Shown here: in pieces, positions 21,891 through 32,327 of the stretch | Position numbering within the stretch: the first letter of the stretch is position 1 | Layout: each line of letters opens with the position of its first letter | NCBI RefSeq assembly: GCF_002211765.1 | Contig: NZ_CP022133.1 | Location: forward strand, 744,001-808,000 | Direction: 5' to 3' | From: Idiomarina piscisalsi | GTDB taxonomy: Bacteria > Pseudomonadota > Gammaproteobacteria > Enterobacterales > Alteromonadaceae | DNA: 64,000 bases | Notes under the pieces: generated by a model | What the model was told of the DNA's origin: nothing | Databases searched by the model: none | The model's input: only the letters and a program-made list of their open reading frames with translations | Translations under genes and position numbers: made by a program

Positions 21891-23614
21891 AGATCAGGCC
21901 CCAGGGTTAAGTGCAGTCTCCAAGGCTTATCGGGTTCATCAATTGCTTGAGCTAAGTCAAGCCGAATTGAGCCGATAGGCGATATCCAGCGCACACCAAA
22001 GCCAATACTTTGCTTTAATGGCTCATTAGGTTCGATCATCGCATTCCCGATGTCCGTAAACAGTGCAATCCGCCAGTGTTCCTTAAACCGATAGTCAATT
22101 TCAGCACTAGCTGTTGCTAAGTAACGACCCCCAATAACCGTTCCGGTTTCGTCCTCAGGACCGAGCTGTTCATAGGCATAACCACGAACACTGTGGTCGC
22201 CACCAGCGAAAAAGCGCAGTGATGGAGGCAGGGTATCGAAGTTATCAATATAGGTGGCGCCTATATCAGCACGCGTGAGTATTCTGACGCGCTCAGTTAA
22301 CGGTACGACGGCTTTGAACCCCAGTTTCAAACTGGCCATGTTCGCGTCTGATAAAAGCGTATCATTTGCCGCTTTAAGCGTAGCATCAAAGCGAAATCCT
22401 TTATCAATATTCAAGCGCCCGTCGGCTGTCATGTAGGTCCAGCTCGATCGTGGAATAAGAAATTGACTGGTACCTTCTGTTTCACCAATCTGAAAGTCAT
22501 CTCTTTGCCAGCTTAAGCCAAACTCATGTTGCCACTGATTCATTGTAACGGTACTGGACGCACCGATGCGGTATAAGCGGTTTTCTTGACCCTCATTATT
22601 TTTATCCGATACCTCTGCGTTAAATCGATAGTAGTCAGACTGCGGTTTTTTCCCGGGTACGATGTAGTTAGCACTAACACGGCTTTCAATTTGAGATACT
22701 TGAGTCAATCCCCGAAATTGGTGGCCATCTTCGTTGACCCAGCGCCTGTTTAGACTGGCACTCACTCGCGCTCCGGTATCGGTTCCATAACCGATACCAT
22801 ATTGATACTGGTTTCTGTAATTTGCGCTAGATTTTACCTCTATAGGCACCTGCAGATTTTCCGATTCATCCCACTGAGGACTGACTTGCACTTGAGAAAA
22901 GTAGCCACTGTCGAGTAACCCGACCTGCAAATTGCTGAGTTCCTGACTGGTGTAGCCTTCCCCTTGCTTAAATGGAACATATCGTTGCAGTAGTTCGTCA
23001 TTGAGAATGTCTTGCTCAAAGTTAACAGCACCAAACTGATATCGCTGCCCAGACTCAAAAACAACATCGATATTAGCTGTATTCTGGTCGACATCAATAA
23101 TGACGTCGTGTTTTTCAAATCGGGCATCGTGGTAACCGCGGCGGCTTGCTAGTGACAATAAGCGAGACTTTAATTCCTCATATTCTTGATGAATAAAGCG
23201 ATGTTCAGGCTTTAGTTTGCTTCCATCTAACAAAGACTGAAAGCGAACATCGTCTTCAGCATCTCCTTTTATCGCCCATTTATTTGTGGCAATGCGCACT
23301 GGTTCATTTAAGACAATGTCGTAAGACGCTATCCACCCATCTTCAACACTTTCTAGTTGAGCATTCACTTCAACCTGATAATATCCATAAGGGCGCAATG
23401 CTTTTTGAATGTCGTTGGGCGCTTGTCGATGTAGATACTGGATTCGATAATCAGCGTAAGTGTTGCTGCCATTCAGTCGGGCTATCTGTAGTAGCGTCAT
23501 GACATTGTCATACGCTTTACCTTCGACACCCGATACTCTTACTTCGACAGAAGCAAAAGTCAGACAACTGAAAAATAAGCTACCAGCAATTAGAATACAG
23601 CGAATGTAAAGCAT
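21887..23614 (-). CDS. tamA: Translocation and assembly module subunit TamA
   Basis: TamA is an Omp85-family outer-membrane barrel. The 575-residue length matches E. coli TamA (577). A signal peptide covers about residues 1-21, followed by three POTRA domains to about residue 265 and a 16-strand barrel. The barrel has the conserved motif F-F-A-G-G-D-H-S-V-R-G-Y-A-Y at about residues 463-476 (the VRGY motif) and ends L-T-L-G-P-D-L. It is the first gene of a tamA-tamB pair, divergent from the HDOD gene over an 86-base gap. Confidence 0.94.
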   Translation of the reverse strand: MLYIRCILIAGSLFFSCLTFASVEVRVSGVEGKAYDNVMTLLQIARLNGSNTYADYRIQYLHRQAPNDIQKALRPYGYYQVEVNAQLESVEDGWIASYDIVLNEPVRIATNKWAIKGDAEDDVRFQSLLDGSKLKPEHRFIHQEYEELKSRLLSLASRRGYHDARFEKHDVIIDVDQNTANIDVVFESGQRYQFGAVNFEQDILNDELLQRYVPFKQGEGYTSQELSNLQVGLLDSGYFSQVQVSPQWDESENLQVPIEVKSSANYRNQYQYGIGYGTDTGARVSASLNRRWVNEDGHQFRGLTQVSQIESRVSANYIVPGKKPQSDYYRFNAEVSDKNNEGQENRLYRIGASSTVTMNQWQHEFGLSWQRDDFQIGETEGTSQFLIPRSSWTYMTADGRLNIDKGFRFDATLKAANDTLLSDANMASLKLGFKAVVPLTERVRILTRADIGATYIDNFDTLPPSLRFFAGGDHSVRGYAYEQLGPEDETGTVIGGRYLATASAEIDYRFKEHWRIALFTDIGNAMIEPNEPLKQSIGFGVRWISPIGSIRLDLAQAIDEPDKPWRLHLTLGPDL

Positions 23615-23700
23615 TGACGTGTTTTACCATAAAAAAGATGACAACATAATCTCATTGTTTGAGACTCTGTGTCACCCATCGGGTTCAACTTGGAGACATT

Positions 23701-24561
23701 ATGGCGATAGAAATTACAACAGCAGAGAAACGGCTATTACAAAAGGTTAGTATACCGCCACGACCACAGACTCTGTTAACTGTTAGTAGTGAAGCCAAAA
23801 AAGAGGAACCCGATGTATCTGTTATTGCTGATGCTATCGCATCGGATATGGGGATTGCTGCTGCGGTTCTACAAGTTGTGAACTCGGCTGCTTACCGGCG
23901 TGCAAAAGAAATTGACTCAATTCAGCAAGCGGTCATGACGCTGGGCTTTCGACGCGTCTTTCCGATTGTAAAAGCGGTTGCATTAAAGTCAGCGCTGAAG
24001 TCGGACTATGATCTCAATGAGTTTTGGCGTTATAACGAATGGGTGGCGAGTGCTTGTGTGATGGTTTCCGAAGCTGTCGGTAAGCCGGAGCTGCGTGATC
24101 ATGCTTACATGCTTGGTCTGTTTCAGAGTTCTGGTATTCCCGTCATGTTGTCAGAGTTTGATGAAGAATATTCAGAACTATTGAATGCTTCAAGTAGCCA
24201 ACCATGGCCTGAAATTATTGAACAAGAGCAGCGCAAGTTTAATACGACCCACACAACAATGGGTGCGTTACTCGCTCAGCAGTGGAAGCTCCCCAAAATT
24301 GTCGTCGAAGTTATTTATTACTTATTTGATGACAGCTCTGTTTTTTTAACATCGAGTGAGCTGTCGGAGCTTGCGTTGGATTTATTAGGCATATTAAAAA
24401 TATCCCGTTATGCGATAGACCTGAGAACGCGTAGCCTGGCAGGGCAAGATGAATGGCAGTCAGTGCAGGACGGCGTACTGGAACACTTTCAAATCGATGA
24501 GTTTAAAGTGGAAGAAATTATTGAGCTAGTTCACGAAGAACTGTTCGATACCGATCATTAG
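23701..24561 (+). CDS. HDOD-domain signalling protein
   Basis: The HDOD domain is an inactive relative of HD phosphohydrolases used in regulatory networks, often of chemotaxis, c-di-GMP or stress signalling. The 286-residue protein starts M-A-I-E-I-T-T-A-E-K. I choose this ATG, not the upstream frame start at 23659, because GGAG lies 5 bases before it. Residues of about 15-210 have the HDOD pattern, with a helix-rich core and V-N-S-A-A-Y-R near residue 60. No output domain is attached. Partners are unknown; it lies alone between tamA and tRNA-Trp. Confidence 0.85.
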   Translation: MAIEITTAEKRLLQKVSIPPRPQTLLTVSSEAKKEEPDVSVIADAIASDMGIAAAVLQVVNSAAYRRAKEIDSIQQAVMTLGFRRVFPIVKAVALKSALKSDYDLNEFWRYNEWVASACVMVSEAVGKPELRDHAYMLGLFQSSGIPVMLSEFDEEYSELLNASSSQPWPEIIEQEQRKFNTTHTTMGALLAQQWKLPKIVVEVIYYLFDDSSVFLTSSELSELALDLLGILKISRYAIDLRTRSLAGQDEWQSVQDGVLEHFQIDEFKVEEIIELVHEELFDTDH

Positions 24562-24611
24562 TTTTGCTGGTTAAATTATCTGCAAACGAAAGAGTTAGAG
24601 CCAATAAGTAC

Positions 24612-24639
24612 TTGTGCCGCGGTTTGTTGTCGGTATAAT
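24612..24639 (+). promoter_or_regulatory. Promoter of tRNA-Trp
   Basis: TTGTGC (24612-24617), 16 bases, TATAAT (24634-24639). It lies 16 bases before the tRNA 5' end, so the primary transcript has a short leader for RNase P. Confidence 0.75.
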
Positions 24640-24655
24640 CCATGCCTCAAGAGTT

Positions 24656-24732
24656 AGGGGCGTAGTTCCAACTGGCAGAACAGCGGTCTCCAAAACCGAC
24701 GGTTGGGGGTTCGAATCCCTCCGCCCCTGCCA
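24656..24732 (+). tRNA. tRNA-Trp (anticodon CCA)
   Basis: The 77-nt gene has acceptor AGGGGCG/CGCCCCT, D-stem GTTC/GAAC, anticodon loop CTCCAAA with CCA, T-loop TTCGAAT and encoded CCA. It closely resembles E. coli tRNA-Trp but has a 9-base D-loop and a G-A mismatch at the base of the anticodon stem (positions 27 and 43). It stands alone, outside any rRNA or tRNA cluster. Confidence 0.97.
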
Positions 24733-24823
24733 ACTCTTCACTAGTCTTATTTATTCTGCTCAATTACACTACATTCATATCTTTCAGTACTTACTTTGGT
24801 AATTCAGCTATACGGTAACTTTT

Positions 24824-25135
24824 ATGAATGCTCAGTGGACTTCTCAGCAAATGCAGGCATTAGCCGCTATGAATATCCCACTTTGGGAAAAAGCGCCTGA
24901 GCCAAAAGGTCAATATTTTTATAAGCTGGGCTCTTATCATTTAGTTGGCGAGGCACAATTACCGGTTGAGTTACCGCAGTGGTTTAACGACTTTTGCTTA
25001 TGTGTCGGTGAGCGACCGGTAGCGGTTAAAATAACTGAACTATCAGATAATTGCCTCAATTACGATACCTGGTTTGATAATCTACCAACGGCTGACTTTA
25101 AAAAAGCGCTTTGGCAACGTCTAAGCCATGCCTGA
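24824..25135 (+). CDS. holD: DNA polymerase III psi subunit (HolD-like)
   Basis: Psi links the clamp-loader complex to chi and SSB. The 103-residue protein is shorter than E. coli psi (137) and diverged. The start (Q-M-Q-A-L-A-A-M-N-I-P-L-W) resembles the psi N-terminal peptide that binds the clamp loader, and the end (F-K-K-A-L-W-Q-R-L) matches its C-terminal helix. The strongest support is context: it overlaps rimI by 8 bases, as holD precedes rimI in E. coli. Confidence 0.75.
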   Translation: MNAQWTSQQMQALAAMNIPLWEKAPEPKGQYFYKLGSYHLVGEAQLPVELPQWFNDFCLCVGERPVAVKITELSDNCLNYDTWFDNLPTADFKKALWQRLSHA

Positions 25136-25574
25136 CATAAAAATTCAATGCTTTACTCCTGACAGTCGCTCTTATGAAATCGAGCGGCTAGCTCACGCGC
25201 ACCCATGGAGCTTATCGGTTTTTTGCCAAAGTCATGGGCCAGCTTACTATAATAGACAGTTAGTCGTTGACGAAGAAACAGTCGGTTATATTATTTGCCA
25301 GCAGGTACTGGACGAACTCACCATTTTTAATATCGCTATTGATCCAAAGCACCAGGGGCAGGGTTTTTCGCATTACTTAATGCAGGACACCTTAAACTAT
25401 GCGGCGAACAACGGTATGTTGGTCTTCCTTGAAGTACGAGCATCTAATACACCAGCCATTAGCTTATATCAAACGTATGGGTTTAGAGAGTTGGCCAAAC
25501 GAGCTGACTATTATAAAACCCGTAACGGTTACGAAGACGCTTTAGTCATGAAGTGGCAAAGCGAACAGAATTAG
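25128..25574 (+). CDS. rimI: Ribosomal protein S18 alanine N-acetyltransferase RimI
   Basis: RimI acetylates the N-terminal alanine of ribosomal protein S18 using acetyl-CoA. The 148-residue GNAT-fold protein carries the acetyl-CoA loop H-Q-G-Q-G-F (R/Q-x-x-G-x-G/A) at about residue 81 and the RimI-type E-V-R-A-S-N-T-P-A-I-S-L-Y block, followed by Y-G-F. It overlaps the 3' end of holD and is followed 9 bases later by deoC. Confidence 0.9.
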   Translation: MPDIKIQCFTPDSRSYEIERLAHAHPWSLSVFCQSHGPAYYNRQLVVDEETVGYIICQQVLDELTIFNIAIDPKHQGQGFSHYLMQDTLNYAANNGMLVFLEVRASNTPAISLYQTYGFRELAKRADYYKTRNGYEDALVMKWQSEQN

Positions 25575-25583
25575 GAGAAGTTT

Positions 25584-26330
25584 ATGCCATCGGAAAATCA
25601 TGCACAGGCTTTACAGGTATTATCCTATGTCGATTTGACGTCTTTGAACAATGACGATGATAAAGCCACTATTGAATCACTCTGCACGAAGGTAGAAATT
25701 GGTAGCCAGTCGGTAGCCGCTATTTGTGTTTTTCCGGAATGGGTGGCGACAGCGAAAACTTACTTCGAAGAGCAGAGCCTCAACATTCCTATCGCAACCG
25801 TCACTAACTTTCCAGACGGAAGTACAAATATTGAGAGAGCTGTTTCGGAAACTGAGCGAGCTATAGCGGCAGGGGCGCGCGAAATTGATGTTGTCTTGCC
25901 ATATAGAGCGCTGTTAAATGGCGATGAGAGCACGCCAGCTGAATTAGTCCGTGAGTGCAAGGACGTTTGCGGCGATGAAGTAATATTAAAAGTTATTATT
26001 GAATCGGGTGAGCTTAAAACACAGGATGCTATTGTGGCGGCAAGTGAAATTGCTATTGCCAATGGCGCTGATTTTATTAAAACCTCAACAGGCAAAGTGG
26101 ACACTAACGCGACCTTATCGGCGGCTCAAACGATGCTGGGTGTTATTAAGGCGAGCGGCACCGACTGTGGTTTTAAAGCGGCTGGTGGTATACGCACGGT
26201 AGGAGAGGCTATGCAGTATATTAATCTGGCTGAAGAAATTATGGGGAAGGACTGGGTGACACCGAGTCATTTCCGAATTGGTGCAAGCAGCCTACTGAAG
26301 GATATCCAGGCGGTTGTGGATAATCACTAA
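25584..26330 (+). CDS. deoC: Deoxyribose-phosphate aldolase
   Basis: DeoC splits 2-deoxyribose 5-phosphate into glyceraldehyde 3-phosphate and acetaldehyde in deoxynucleoside catabolism. The 248-residue TIM-barrel protein has the Schiff-base lysine K166 in D-F-I-K-T-S-T-G-K and the proton-relay lysine K198 in G-F-K-A-A-G-G. An AGGAG site lies before the ATG. It is only 9 bases after rimI, so it may be co-transcribed with holD-rimI; no CytR or DeoR operator is evident in this gap. Confidence 0.96.
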   Translation: MPSENHAQALQVLSYVDLTSLNNDDDKATIESLCTKVEIGSQSVAAICVFPEWVATAKTYFEEQSLNIPIATVTNFPDGSTNIERAVSETERAIAAGAREIDVVLPYRALLNGDESTPAELVRECKDVCGDEVILKVIIESGELKTQDAIVAASEIAIANGADFIKTSTGKVDTNATLSAAQTMLGVIKASGTDCGFKAAGGIRTVGEAMQYINLAEEIMGKDWVTPSHFRIGASSLLKDIQAVVDNH

Positions 26331-26332
26331 CC

Positions 26333-27663
26333 ATGTATTTGCCTCAAGACAGTATTCGAAAAAAGCGTGATGCTCTTCAATTGACTGAGTGGGAGATTCA
26401 CCAGTTCGTTAACGGCATTTGCGACGATAGCGTCAGTGAAGGGCAAATCGCAGCTCTGGCAATGGCTATTTATTTTAATGGCATGAATGCTGATGAAACA
26501 ATAAGCCTGACTCAGGCTATGCGAGACTCCGGAGATGTTCTGAGTTGGCCGAAGTCAGAGTTTGATGGTCCTATTTTGGATAAGCACTCGACTGGCGGGA
26601 TTGGTGATGTTGTCAGCTTAATGTTGGGACCTATTATTGCTGCTTGCGGCGGTTATGTGCCGATGATTTCGGGGCGTGGTTTAGGGCATACCGGCGGCAC
26701 GTTAGACAAACTCGATTCGATACCGGGCTATCAATCGACACCGGATAATGACACGTTTAAAAACGTCGTGAAGAAAGCCGGCGTCGCCATTATCGGACAA
26801 ACCGGTAACTTGGCGCCAGCCGACAGGCGATTTTATGCTACCCGGGATATAACGGCCACCGTTGAGTCGATTCCGCTAATTACTGCTTCCATTTTGTCAA
26901 AGAAGCTATCTGAAGGTCTTGACGGGTTGGTCATGGACGTAAAGTCGGGCAACGGTGCTTTCATGCCAAGTCATGCGCAATCGCTGGAGTTGGCCAGAAA
27001 AATTGTCAGCGTCGGCGGACAACTCGGTGTATCGACATCCGCGTTGGTGACCGATATGAATGAACCGTTAGCATCGACGGCAGGCAATGCGCTGGAAGTG
27101 AAACTGGCGGTTGATTATCTAACGGGGCGGCACCGAGATGCGCGGCTTCATGAGGTCACTCAGGCGTTGGCTGTTGAGTCACTTTTGTCCGGGGGGATAG
27201 CAAAAAGCCTGGACGATGCAAAACACCGGGTCATTAAAGCGTTGGATACAGGCTCTGCAGCTGAGCGATTCGCTGAAATGGTGCGGTTACTCAACGGTCC
27301 TGCGGATTTTATTGAGAGACCTGAACATTACTTATCTGAGGCAAAAATTATAGAGCCTGTTTATGCCCCGATAAACATTTGGACATGTACCTAAGCGAGT
27401 ATGATACGAGGTCGATAGGCATGGCGGTAGTGCAGTTAGGAGGTGGTCGTCGTAAAGCGGATGATACATTAGATTTAAGTGTTGGTATTAAGCATATGAC
27501 TCCGCTGGGAACTCAACTAAGTAAAGGGCGGCCGGTAGCCTGGATTTGCGGTAATGACAGATGCAAAGTCGACATAGCTAGAGAGATGTTTTTATCCGCT
27601 ATGACATTTACTGAGACTGCACTGCCGCCGAACCCAGTAATTTACGAACGGCTGACAAGGTAA
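26333..27663 (+). CDS. deoA: Thymidine phosphorylase, interrupted by a frameshift
   Basis: DeoA cleaves thymidine to thymine and deoxyribose 1-phosphate. The first frame (26333-27394) holds the signature [10 protein letters not shown] and [13 protein letters not shown], then ends early after V-Y-A. The family sequence goes on in the next frame ([11 protein letters not shown]), which runs to 27663. One base is missing at or near CCCC (27366-27369); adding a C restores V-Y-A-P-D-K-H-L-D and a protein of about 443 residues, close to E. coli (440). Either the gene is inactive or the sequence has an error. The lost part includes the C-terminal alpha/beta domain edge. Confidence 0.88.
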
Positions 27664-27668
27664 CCTTT

Positions 27669-28865
27669 ATGGCCAGAGCAATCGTGATTGTTTTAGATTC
27701 TTTAGGTATCGGAGCGGCTCCGGACGCTGGTAAATTTGGTGACTCAGGAGCCGATACGTTTGGTCATATCGCCGAAAAACGTAAGCAATCAGGCGCCGCA
27801 TTCAGTATACCGAACTTGCTTAAGTTAGGGCTTGGTGAGGCTCACCGAGGCGCTGTTGGCCATTACGCAGATGGTATTCATGAATGTGAAACCGAAGGCG
27901 CATTTGCGTGGGCGGCAGAGGTGTCATCCGGTAAAGACACGCCGTCAGGTCATTGGGAGTTGATGGGGGTACCGGTCCACTTTGACTGGGGATACTTTAC
28001 GGATAAAGAGAACAGCTTTCCAAAAGACTTACTGCAAAGGATTCAAGCGCAATCGGGTATACCGGGTATTTTGGGCAATTGTCATGCTTCTGGCACTGAA
28101 ATTATTCAGCGGCTGGGTCAAAAGCATATTGAGACTGGCGCTCCCATATTTTACACCTCCGCAGACTCAGTGTTTCAAATAGCCGCACATGAAGAGTATT
28201 TTGGTCTTGAGCGCCTCTATAAACTGTGTGAGCAAGTGCGAGGGTTGCTGGACGACTATAATATTGGCCGTGTTATAGCGCGTCCGTTTGTCGGGGAAAC
28301 GCCCGATGATTATGTCAGAACGGCTAATCGTAAAGATTACTCGGTATTGCCTCCTAAGCCGACGGTATTGAATAAATTAGAAAGTGCTGGGGGACAGGTC
28401 ATTGGCATTGGTAAAATTTCAGATATCTTTGCACATAGCGGCATCAGTCAGTCGTTTAAAGGAAAAGACTTATCTGAGCTAATGGACAAAACGTTAAAAG
28501 CAATGGGTACCGCGGGTGACAATACCCTTATTTTCACCAATTTAGTCGATTTTGACACACTGTATGGGCACAGGCGAAACGCAGAAGGGTATGCGCAAGA
28601 ACTTGAACATTTTGACCAATGGTTACCGAAAGTCATCAGCGCAATGAGAGAAGATGATTTGCTCGTGCTAACGGCGGATCATGGCTGTGACCCGACATGG
28701 CCGGGTAGTGATCATACTCGAGAGTATGTTCCGTTGCTGTTGTCGGGGAGAAAAGTAGCAGCTAAAAGTCATGGCGAGCGACAGAGCTTTGCCGACTTAG
28801 GTCAAACACTCTGCCGCTGGTTTCGGTTATCGCCTATGGACGAGGGCACAGCTATCGACATTTAG
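27669..28865 (+). CDS. deoB: Phosphopentomutase
   Basis: DeoB interconverts (deoxy)ribose 1-phosphate and 5-phosphate and so feeds DeoC. The 398-residue protein belongs to the alkaline-phosphatase superfamily. Its metal-binding motifs are [13 protein letters not shown] near the N-terminus and T-A-D-H-G-C-D-P-T near residue 337, followed by H-T-R-E. E. coli DeoB has 407 residues. Its stop overlaps the stop of the convergent chemoreceptor gene by 3 bases (28863-28864 shared). Confidence 0.96.
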   Translation: MARAIVIVLDSLGIGAAPDAGKFGDSGADTFGHIAEKRKQSGAAFSIPNLLKLGLGEAHRGAVGHYADGIHECETEGAFAWAAEVSSGKDTPSGHWELMGVPVHFDWGYFTDKENSFPKDLLQRIQAQSGIPGILGNCHASGTEIIQRLGQKHIETGAPIFYTSADSVFQIAAHEEYFGLERLYKLCEQVRGLLDDYNIGRVIARPFVGETPDDYVRTANRKDYSVLPPKPTVLNKLESAGGQVIGIGKISDIFAHSGISQSFKGKDLSELMDKTLKAMGTAGDNTLIFTNLVDFDTLYGHRRNAEGYAQELEHFDQWLPKVISAMREDDLLVLTADHGCDPTWPGSDHTREYVPLLLSGRKVAAKSHGERQSFADLGQTLCRWFRLSPMDEGTAIDI

Positions 28866-30553
28866 TCAATGCGATAGCGTTTTACGTTATCTTCAAGTTG
28901 GTGAGCAGTGTCTGTTAACTCGCGCATGTGTTCACCCGCTTGCTGAGTGCCGCTGGCAGTCTGCTTAGCGATATCGACAATTTTTGTCATGTTTTCGTTT
29001 ATGGTTTCTGAAACCGACGTCTGCTCTTCTGCTGCCGTGGCAATTTGGGCATTTTGGCTATTAATTGTGTTAACGGCTTCAAGTACCTGAGCCAGCGCTG
29101 TTTCGACTTCTGCGGCCTCAGCAACACTGGTTTCACTGCCTTGCTTTATGGCTGACATCACTTCTGAGACCTGTTTACTGCCGCTTTGCAGCTGTTCAAT
29201 CATACTCTCAATTTCATGAGTGCTGTCTTGCGTGCGCTTAGCCAGAGTGCGAACTTCGTCAGCAACAACCGCGAATCCACGGCCGGCTTCACCGGCACGG
29301 GCCGACTCAATAGCCGCGTTTAAAGCCAGTAAATTGGTTTGCTCAGCAATGGCACGAATAACATCCAATACCGAGCCAATTTCAGCAGAGTGCGCGTTCA
29401 ACTTTTCTACTTCAGACGAGCCATCTTCTACTTTCTCAGCAAGGCCATGGATGACATTAACGGCCTTAGTTAACAGATGGTTAGCGGAGTGCACAAGCTC
29501 TTCTGCTTGCTCTGCAGCGCTTGATGCTTCACTTGCGCTGCGGGCAACTTCCTGTGACGCTGTCGCCAGTTCATTAATAGCGGTCGCAATCTGTTCGCTT
29601 TCTTCCTGCTGCTCGTTAACCCCATTACGCGCTTCGGTAAGTACACCGTCTAAACGCTGAGTCGAGTGAGTAACCGATGTCGCCGACGTCCGTATATTGG
29701 CGACCATATCAGAGACTTGGTCGGCAAAGTTATTAAATGCCTGGCCGAGCTCAGACATTTCGTCATTGCTGTCGGTATCTAAACGTTGGGTCAGGTCACC
29801 GTCGCCCTTAGCTATTTGATCCATTGCATTTAATGCCCGCTTCAACGGCCCTGTAATTCCTTTCACGACAAACAGGGCAAGGGCAGCGATGATAAGCAGC
29901 ACAATAATGGATGCGATGATGGTACTCGCAGTGGACTCTGCTAAGGCATCGTCAACATTACCTTCAATAACTTGTGTTTGCTCTTGTAGACCTGCTGTCC
30001 AAAAGCCGGTACCAACAACCCAGCCCCACTCTGACAGCATATCCGCGTAACCTAATTTGGGATTGACCTGACCACTGGTGTTCTCCCAGTCGTATTCGAC
30101 GAAACCACCGCCACTCTCTGCCGCTTCGATCAGCTCTTGGATGAGAAGAACGCCGTTTGGATCTTTAAAGTTGTATAAGTTCTTGCCTTCCAGTGACTGA
30201 TTCACACCGTGCGCGATGCTGTTTCCTTTATCGTCATAAACAAAGACGTAACCGACGTCGCCGGAATCATCAAAGCGAAGCTGGCGCAAAATTTGTTTCG
30301 CACGCTCTTGGCGCTCTGGTAAAGAGCCTAATGAGTCGTCTTCAACCAAATGTTCAATTGAACTCATAGCCAATTGCAGATAGTTACGGACTTCCTCTCG
30401 GGCATCTTTTTGCATTTGTGACTTAAAGTCTGACACTGCGTTCTGCGCAACTTGTGTCGACTGCGACAAGTTGTACCAGGTCAGGAAAACGGCTATAAGC
30501 AGTGGTGGAATGAGTGCCAGAGAGAACACTTTCGCTTTAATGGTCAATCTCAT
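28862..30553 (-). CDS. Methyl-accepting chemotaxis protein with Cache sensor
   Basis: This 563-residue inner-membrane receptor would signal to CheA/CheW. A first membrane helix lies at about residues 9-28. A periplasmic single-Cache (sCache-type) domain covers about residues 35-190, with F-V-Y-D-D-K-G and [10 protein letters not shown] second helix at about 208-232 leads to HAMP (about 230-285). A long cytoplasmic coiled coil has the hairpin tip [16 protein letters not shown] at about residue 425. It lacks a C-terminal CheR-docking pentapeptide. The ligand is not predictable; the deo neighbours do not prove a nucleoside link. Confidence 0.93.
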   Translation of the reverse strand: MRLTIKAKVFSLALIPPLLIAVFLTWYNLSQSTQVAQNAVSDFKSQMQKDAREEVRNYLQLAMSSIEHLVEDDSLGSLPERQERAKQILRQLRFDDSGDVGYVFVYDDKGNSIAHGVNQSLEGKNLYNFKDPNGVLLIQELIEAAESGGGFVEYDWENTSGQVNPKLGYADMLSEWGWVVGTGFWTAGLQEQTQVIEGNVDDALAESTASTIIASIIVLLIIAALALFVVKGITGPLKRALNAMDQIAKGDGDLTQRLDTDSNDEMSELGQAFNNFADQVSDMVANIRTSATSVTHSTQRLDGVLTEARNGVNEQQEESEQIATAINELATASQEVARSASEASSAAEQAEELVHSANHLLTKAVNVIHGLAEKVEDGSSEVEKLNAHSAEIGSVLDVIRAIAEQTNLLALNAAIESARAGEAGRGFAVVADEVRTLAKRTQDSTHEIESMIEQLQSGSKQVSEVMSAIKQGSETSVAEAAEVETALAQVLEAVNTINSQNAQIATAAEEQTSVSETINENMTKIVDIAKQTASGTQQAGEHMRELTDTAHQLEDNVKRYRID

Positions 30554-30731
30554 AGTTTCGTAGCCTTGGTTATGACGTTAACTTGTCTAGTTTAGTACAA
30601 GCTAAACAACTTATCTGTTAGACGTTTGTGGAATCTTATTAAGTTGGTGTTAGTCATCCTTAATTTGTGTATCGGCAGCAGATAAGCGAAAATAAGGGCA
30701 ATTAATTAATAACTGAAATTGAGTGCTGTTA

Positions 30732-32321
30732 ATGTCTGACGCAAAGTTACACGAAGAAGTTGAAAAAAGACGTACATTCGCGATTATCTCTCACCCCGAT
30801 GCGGGTAAAACGACCATTACGGAAAAAGTACTTCTGCACGGTCATCAAATTCAAAAAGCGGGCACAGTAAAGGGAAAGAAGTCCGGACAGCACGCAAAAT
30901 CAGACTGGATGGAAATGGAGCAGGAGCGGGGTATTTCCGTCACGACTTCGGTTATGCAGTTTCCGTATAACGAGGCGCTGGTCAACCTTCTGGATACGCC
31001 AGGGCATGCCGACTTCTCCGAGGACACTTACCGAACGCTAACGGCGGTGGATTCTTGTTTAATGGTTATCGACGGTGCGAAGGGTGTTGAGGACCGAACC
31101 ATTAAGCTGATGGAAGTCACTCGCTTAAGAGATACGCCTATTTTGACGTTTATGAACAAGCTTGACCGCGATATTCGCGACCCACTTGAGCTATTGGATG
31201 AAGTGGAAGATGTTCTGAAAATCATGTGTGCGCCGATCACCTGGCCAATCGGCTCAGGTAAAAACTTCAAAGGCGTTTACCATTTACTGCGTGACGAGGT
31301 CATTCTCTACAAAACCGGCCAAGGACACCGAATTCAGGAAGAAGACATTATAAAAGGTCTCGACAACCCTGAGCTCGATGAACGTCTAGGCGTGTGGGCT
31401 GAAGAATTGCGGGAACAAATTGAGCTGGTTGAGGGAGCATCGAATCCTTTTGACTTAGAAATGTTCTTAGCAGGCGAATTAACACCGGTGTTTTTCGGTA
31501 CCGCACTTGGAAACTTCGGTGTTGATCATATGCTCGATGGGCTTGTGGACTGGGCGCCTAAACCGCAATCGCGCGAGACAGATGAGGGCAGCTTTGTCGA
31601 GGCTGATAATAAAAACTTTTCAGGGTTTATTTTTAAGATCCAGGCGAATATGGATCCGAAACACCGCGACCGAGTGGCGTTTTTGCGAATTGTGTCGGGT
31701 AAATATGAAAAAGGCATGAAAATGCGGCAAGTGCGAACCGGTAAAGATGTCAGAATCAGCGATGCACTGACCTTTCTGGCCGGCGACCGTTCGCATGTTG
31801 AGGAAGCGTTCCCAGGTGATATTATTGGTTTACATAACCACGGTACTATCCAAATAGGTGATACCTTCACCGCCGGTGAAGAGTTTAAATTTAGTGGCAT
31901 TCCAAACTTTGCACCGGAGCTGTTCCGCCGTATTCGCTTGAAAGATCCGCTTAAGCAAAAGCAACTTCTAAAAGGTTTGGTTCAGCTGTCAGAGGAAGGT
32001 GCTGTGCAGGTATTTCGACCGCTTATTAGCAATGATCTTATTGTTGGGGCGGTAGGTGTGCTGCAGTTTGATGTTGTGGTTCATCGCTTGAAAACCGAAT
32101 ACAAAGTGGAAGCCATCTACGAGAACATTAATGTCGCTACAGCACGTTGGGTTATGTCGAAAGACGAGAAAAAGCTGGATGAATTCCGTCGAAAAGCAGA
32201 GTCGAATTTAGCGTTAGATGGCGGGGACAACCTGACCTACATAGCGCCGACCATGGTGAATTTAAGTTTGGCTGAAGAGCGCTACCCCGATATCACCTTT
32301 ACCCATACGCGCGAGCATTAG
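30732..32321 (+). CDS. prfC: Peptide chain release factor 3
   Basis: RF3 is a GTPase that recycles RF1 and RF2 from the ribosome after termination. I use the ATG at 30732 (M-S-D-A-K-L), not the GTG at 30723, because it gives 529 residues, exactly the E. coli length. G-domain motifs are [16 protein letters not shown] and N-K-L-D. The Shine-Dalgarno sequence is weak. yjjV follows 6 bases later. Confidence 0.97.
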   Translation: MSDAKLHEEVEKRRTFAIISHPDAGKTTITEKVLLHGHQIQKAGTVKGKKSGQHAKSDWMEMEQERGISVTTSVMQFPYNEALVNLLDTPGHADFSEDTYRTLTAVDSCLMVIDGAKGVEDRTIKLMEVTRLRDTPILTFMNKLDRDIRDPLELLDEVEDVLKIMCAPITWPIGSGKNFKGVYHLLRDEVILYKTGQGHRIQEEDIIKGLDNPELDERLGVWAEELREQIELVEGASNPFDLEMFLAGELTPVFFGTALGNFGVDHMLDGLVDWAPKPQSRETDEGSFVEADNKNFSGFIFKIQANMDPKHRDRVAFLRIVSGKYEKGMKMRQVRTGKDVRISDALTFLAGDRSHVEEAFPGDIIGLHNHGTIQIGDTFTAGEEFKFSGIPNFAPELFRRIRLKDPLKQKQLLKGLVQLSEEGAVQVFRPLISNDLIVGAVGVLQFDVVVHRLKTEYKVEAIYENINVATARWVMSKDEKKLDEFRRKAESNLALDGGDNLTYIAPTMVNLSLAEERYPDITFTHTREH

Positions 32322-32327
32322 CTTATT

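Noticed and set aside
29220..29660. 146-residue open frame antisense to the chemoreceptor
   Set aside because: The Ser/Ala-rich composition is what antisense of a receptor coiled coil gives; no start signal.
30669..30676. Possible sigma-28 -10 box (GCCGATAC on the minus strand) upstream of the chemoreceptor
   Set aside because: The -10 matches 7 of 8 bases but the -35 region matches only about 4 of 8, so it is too weak to call.
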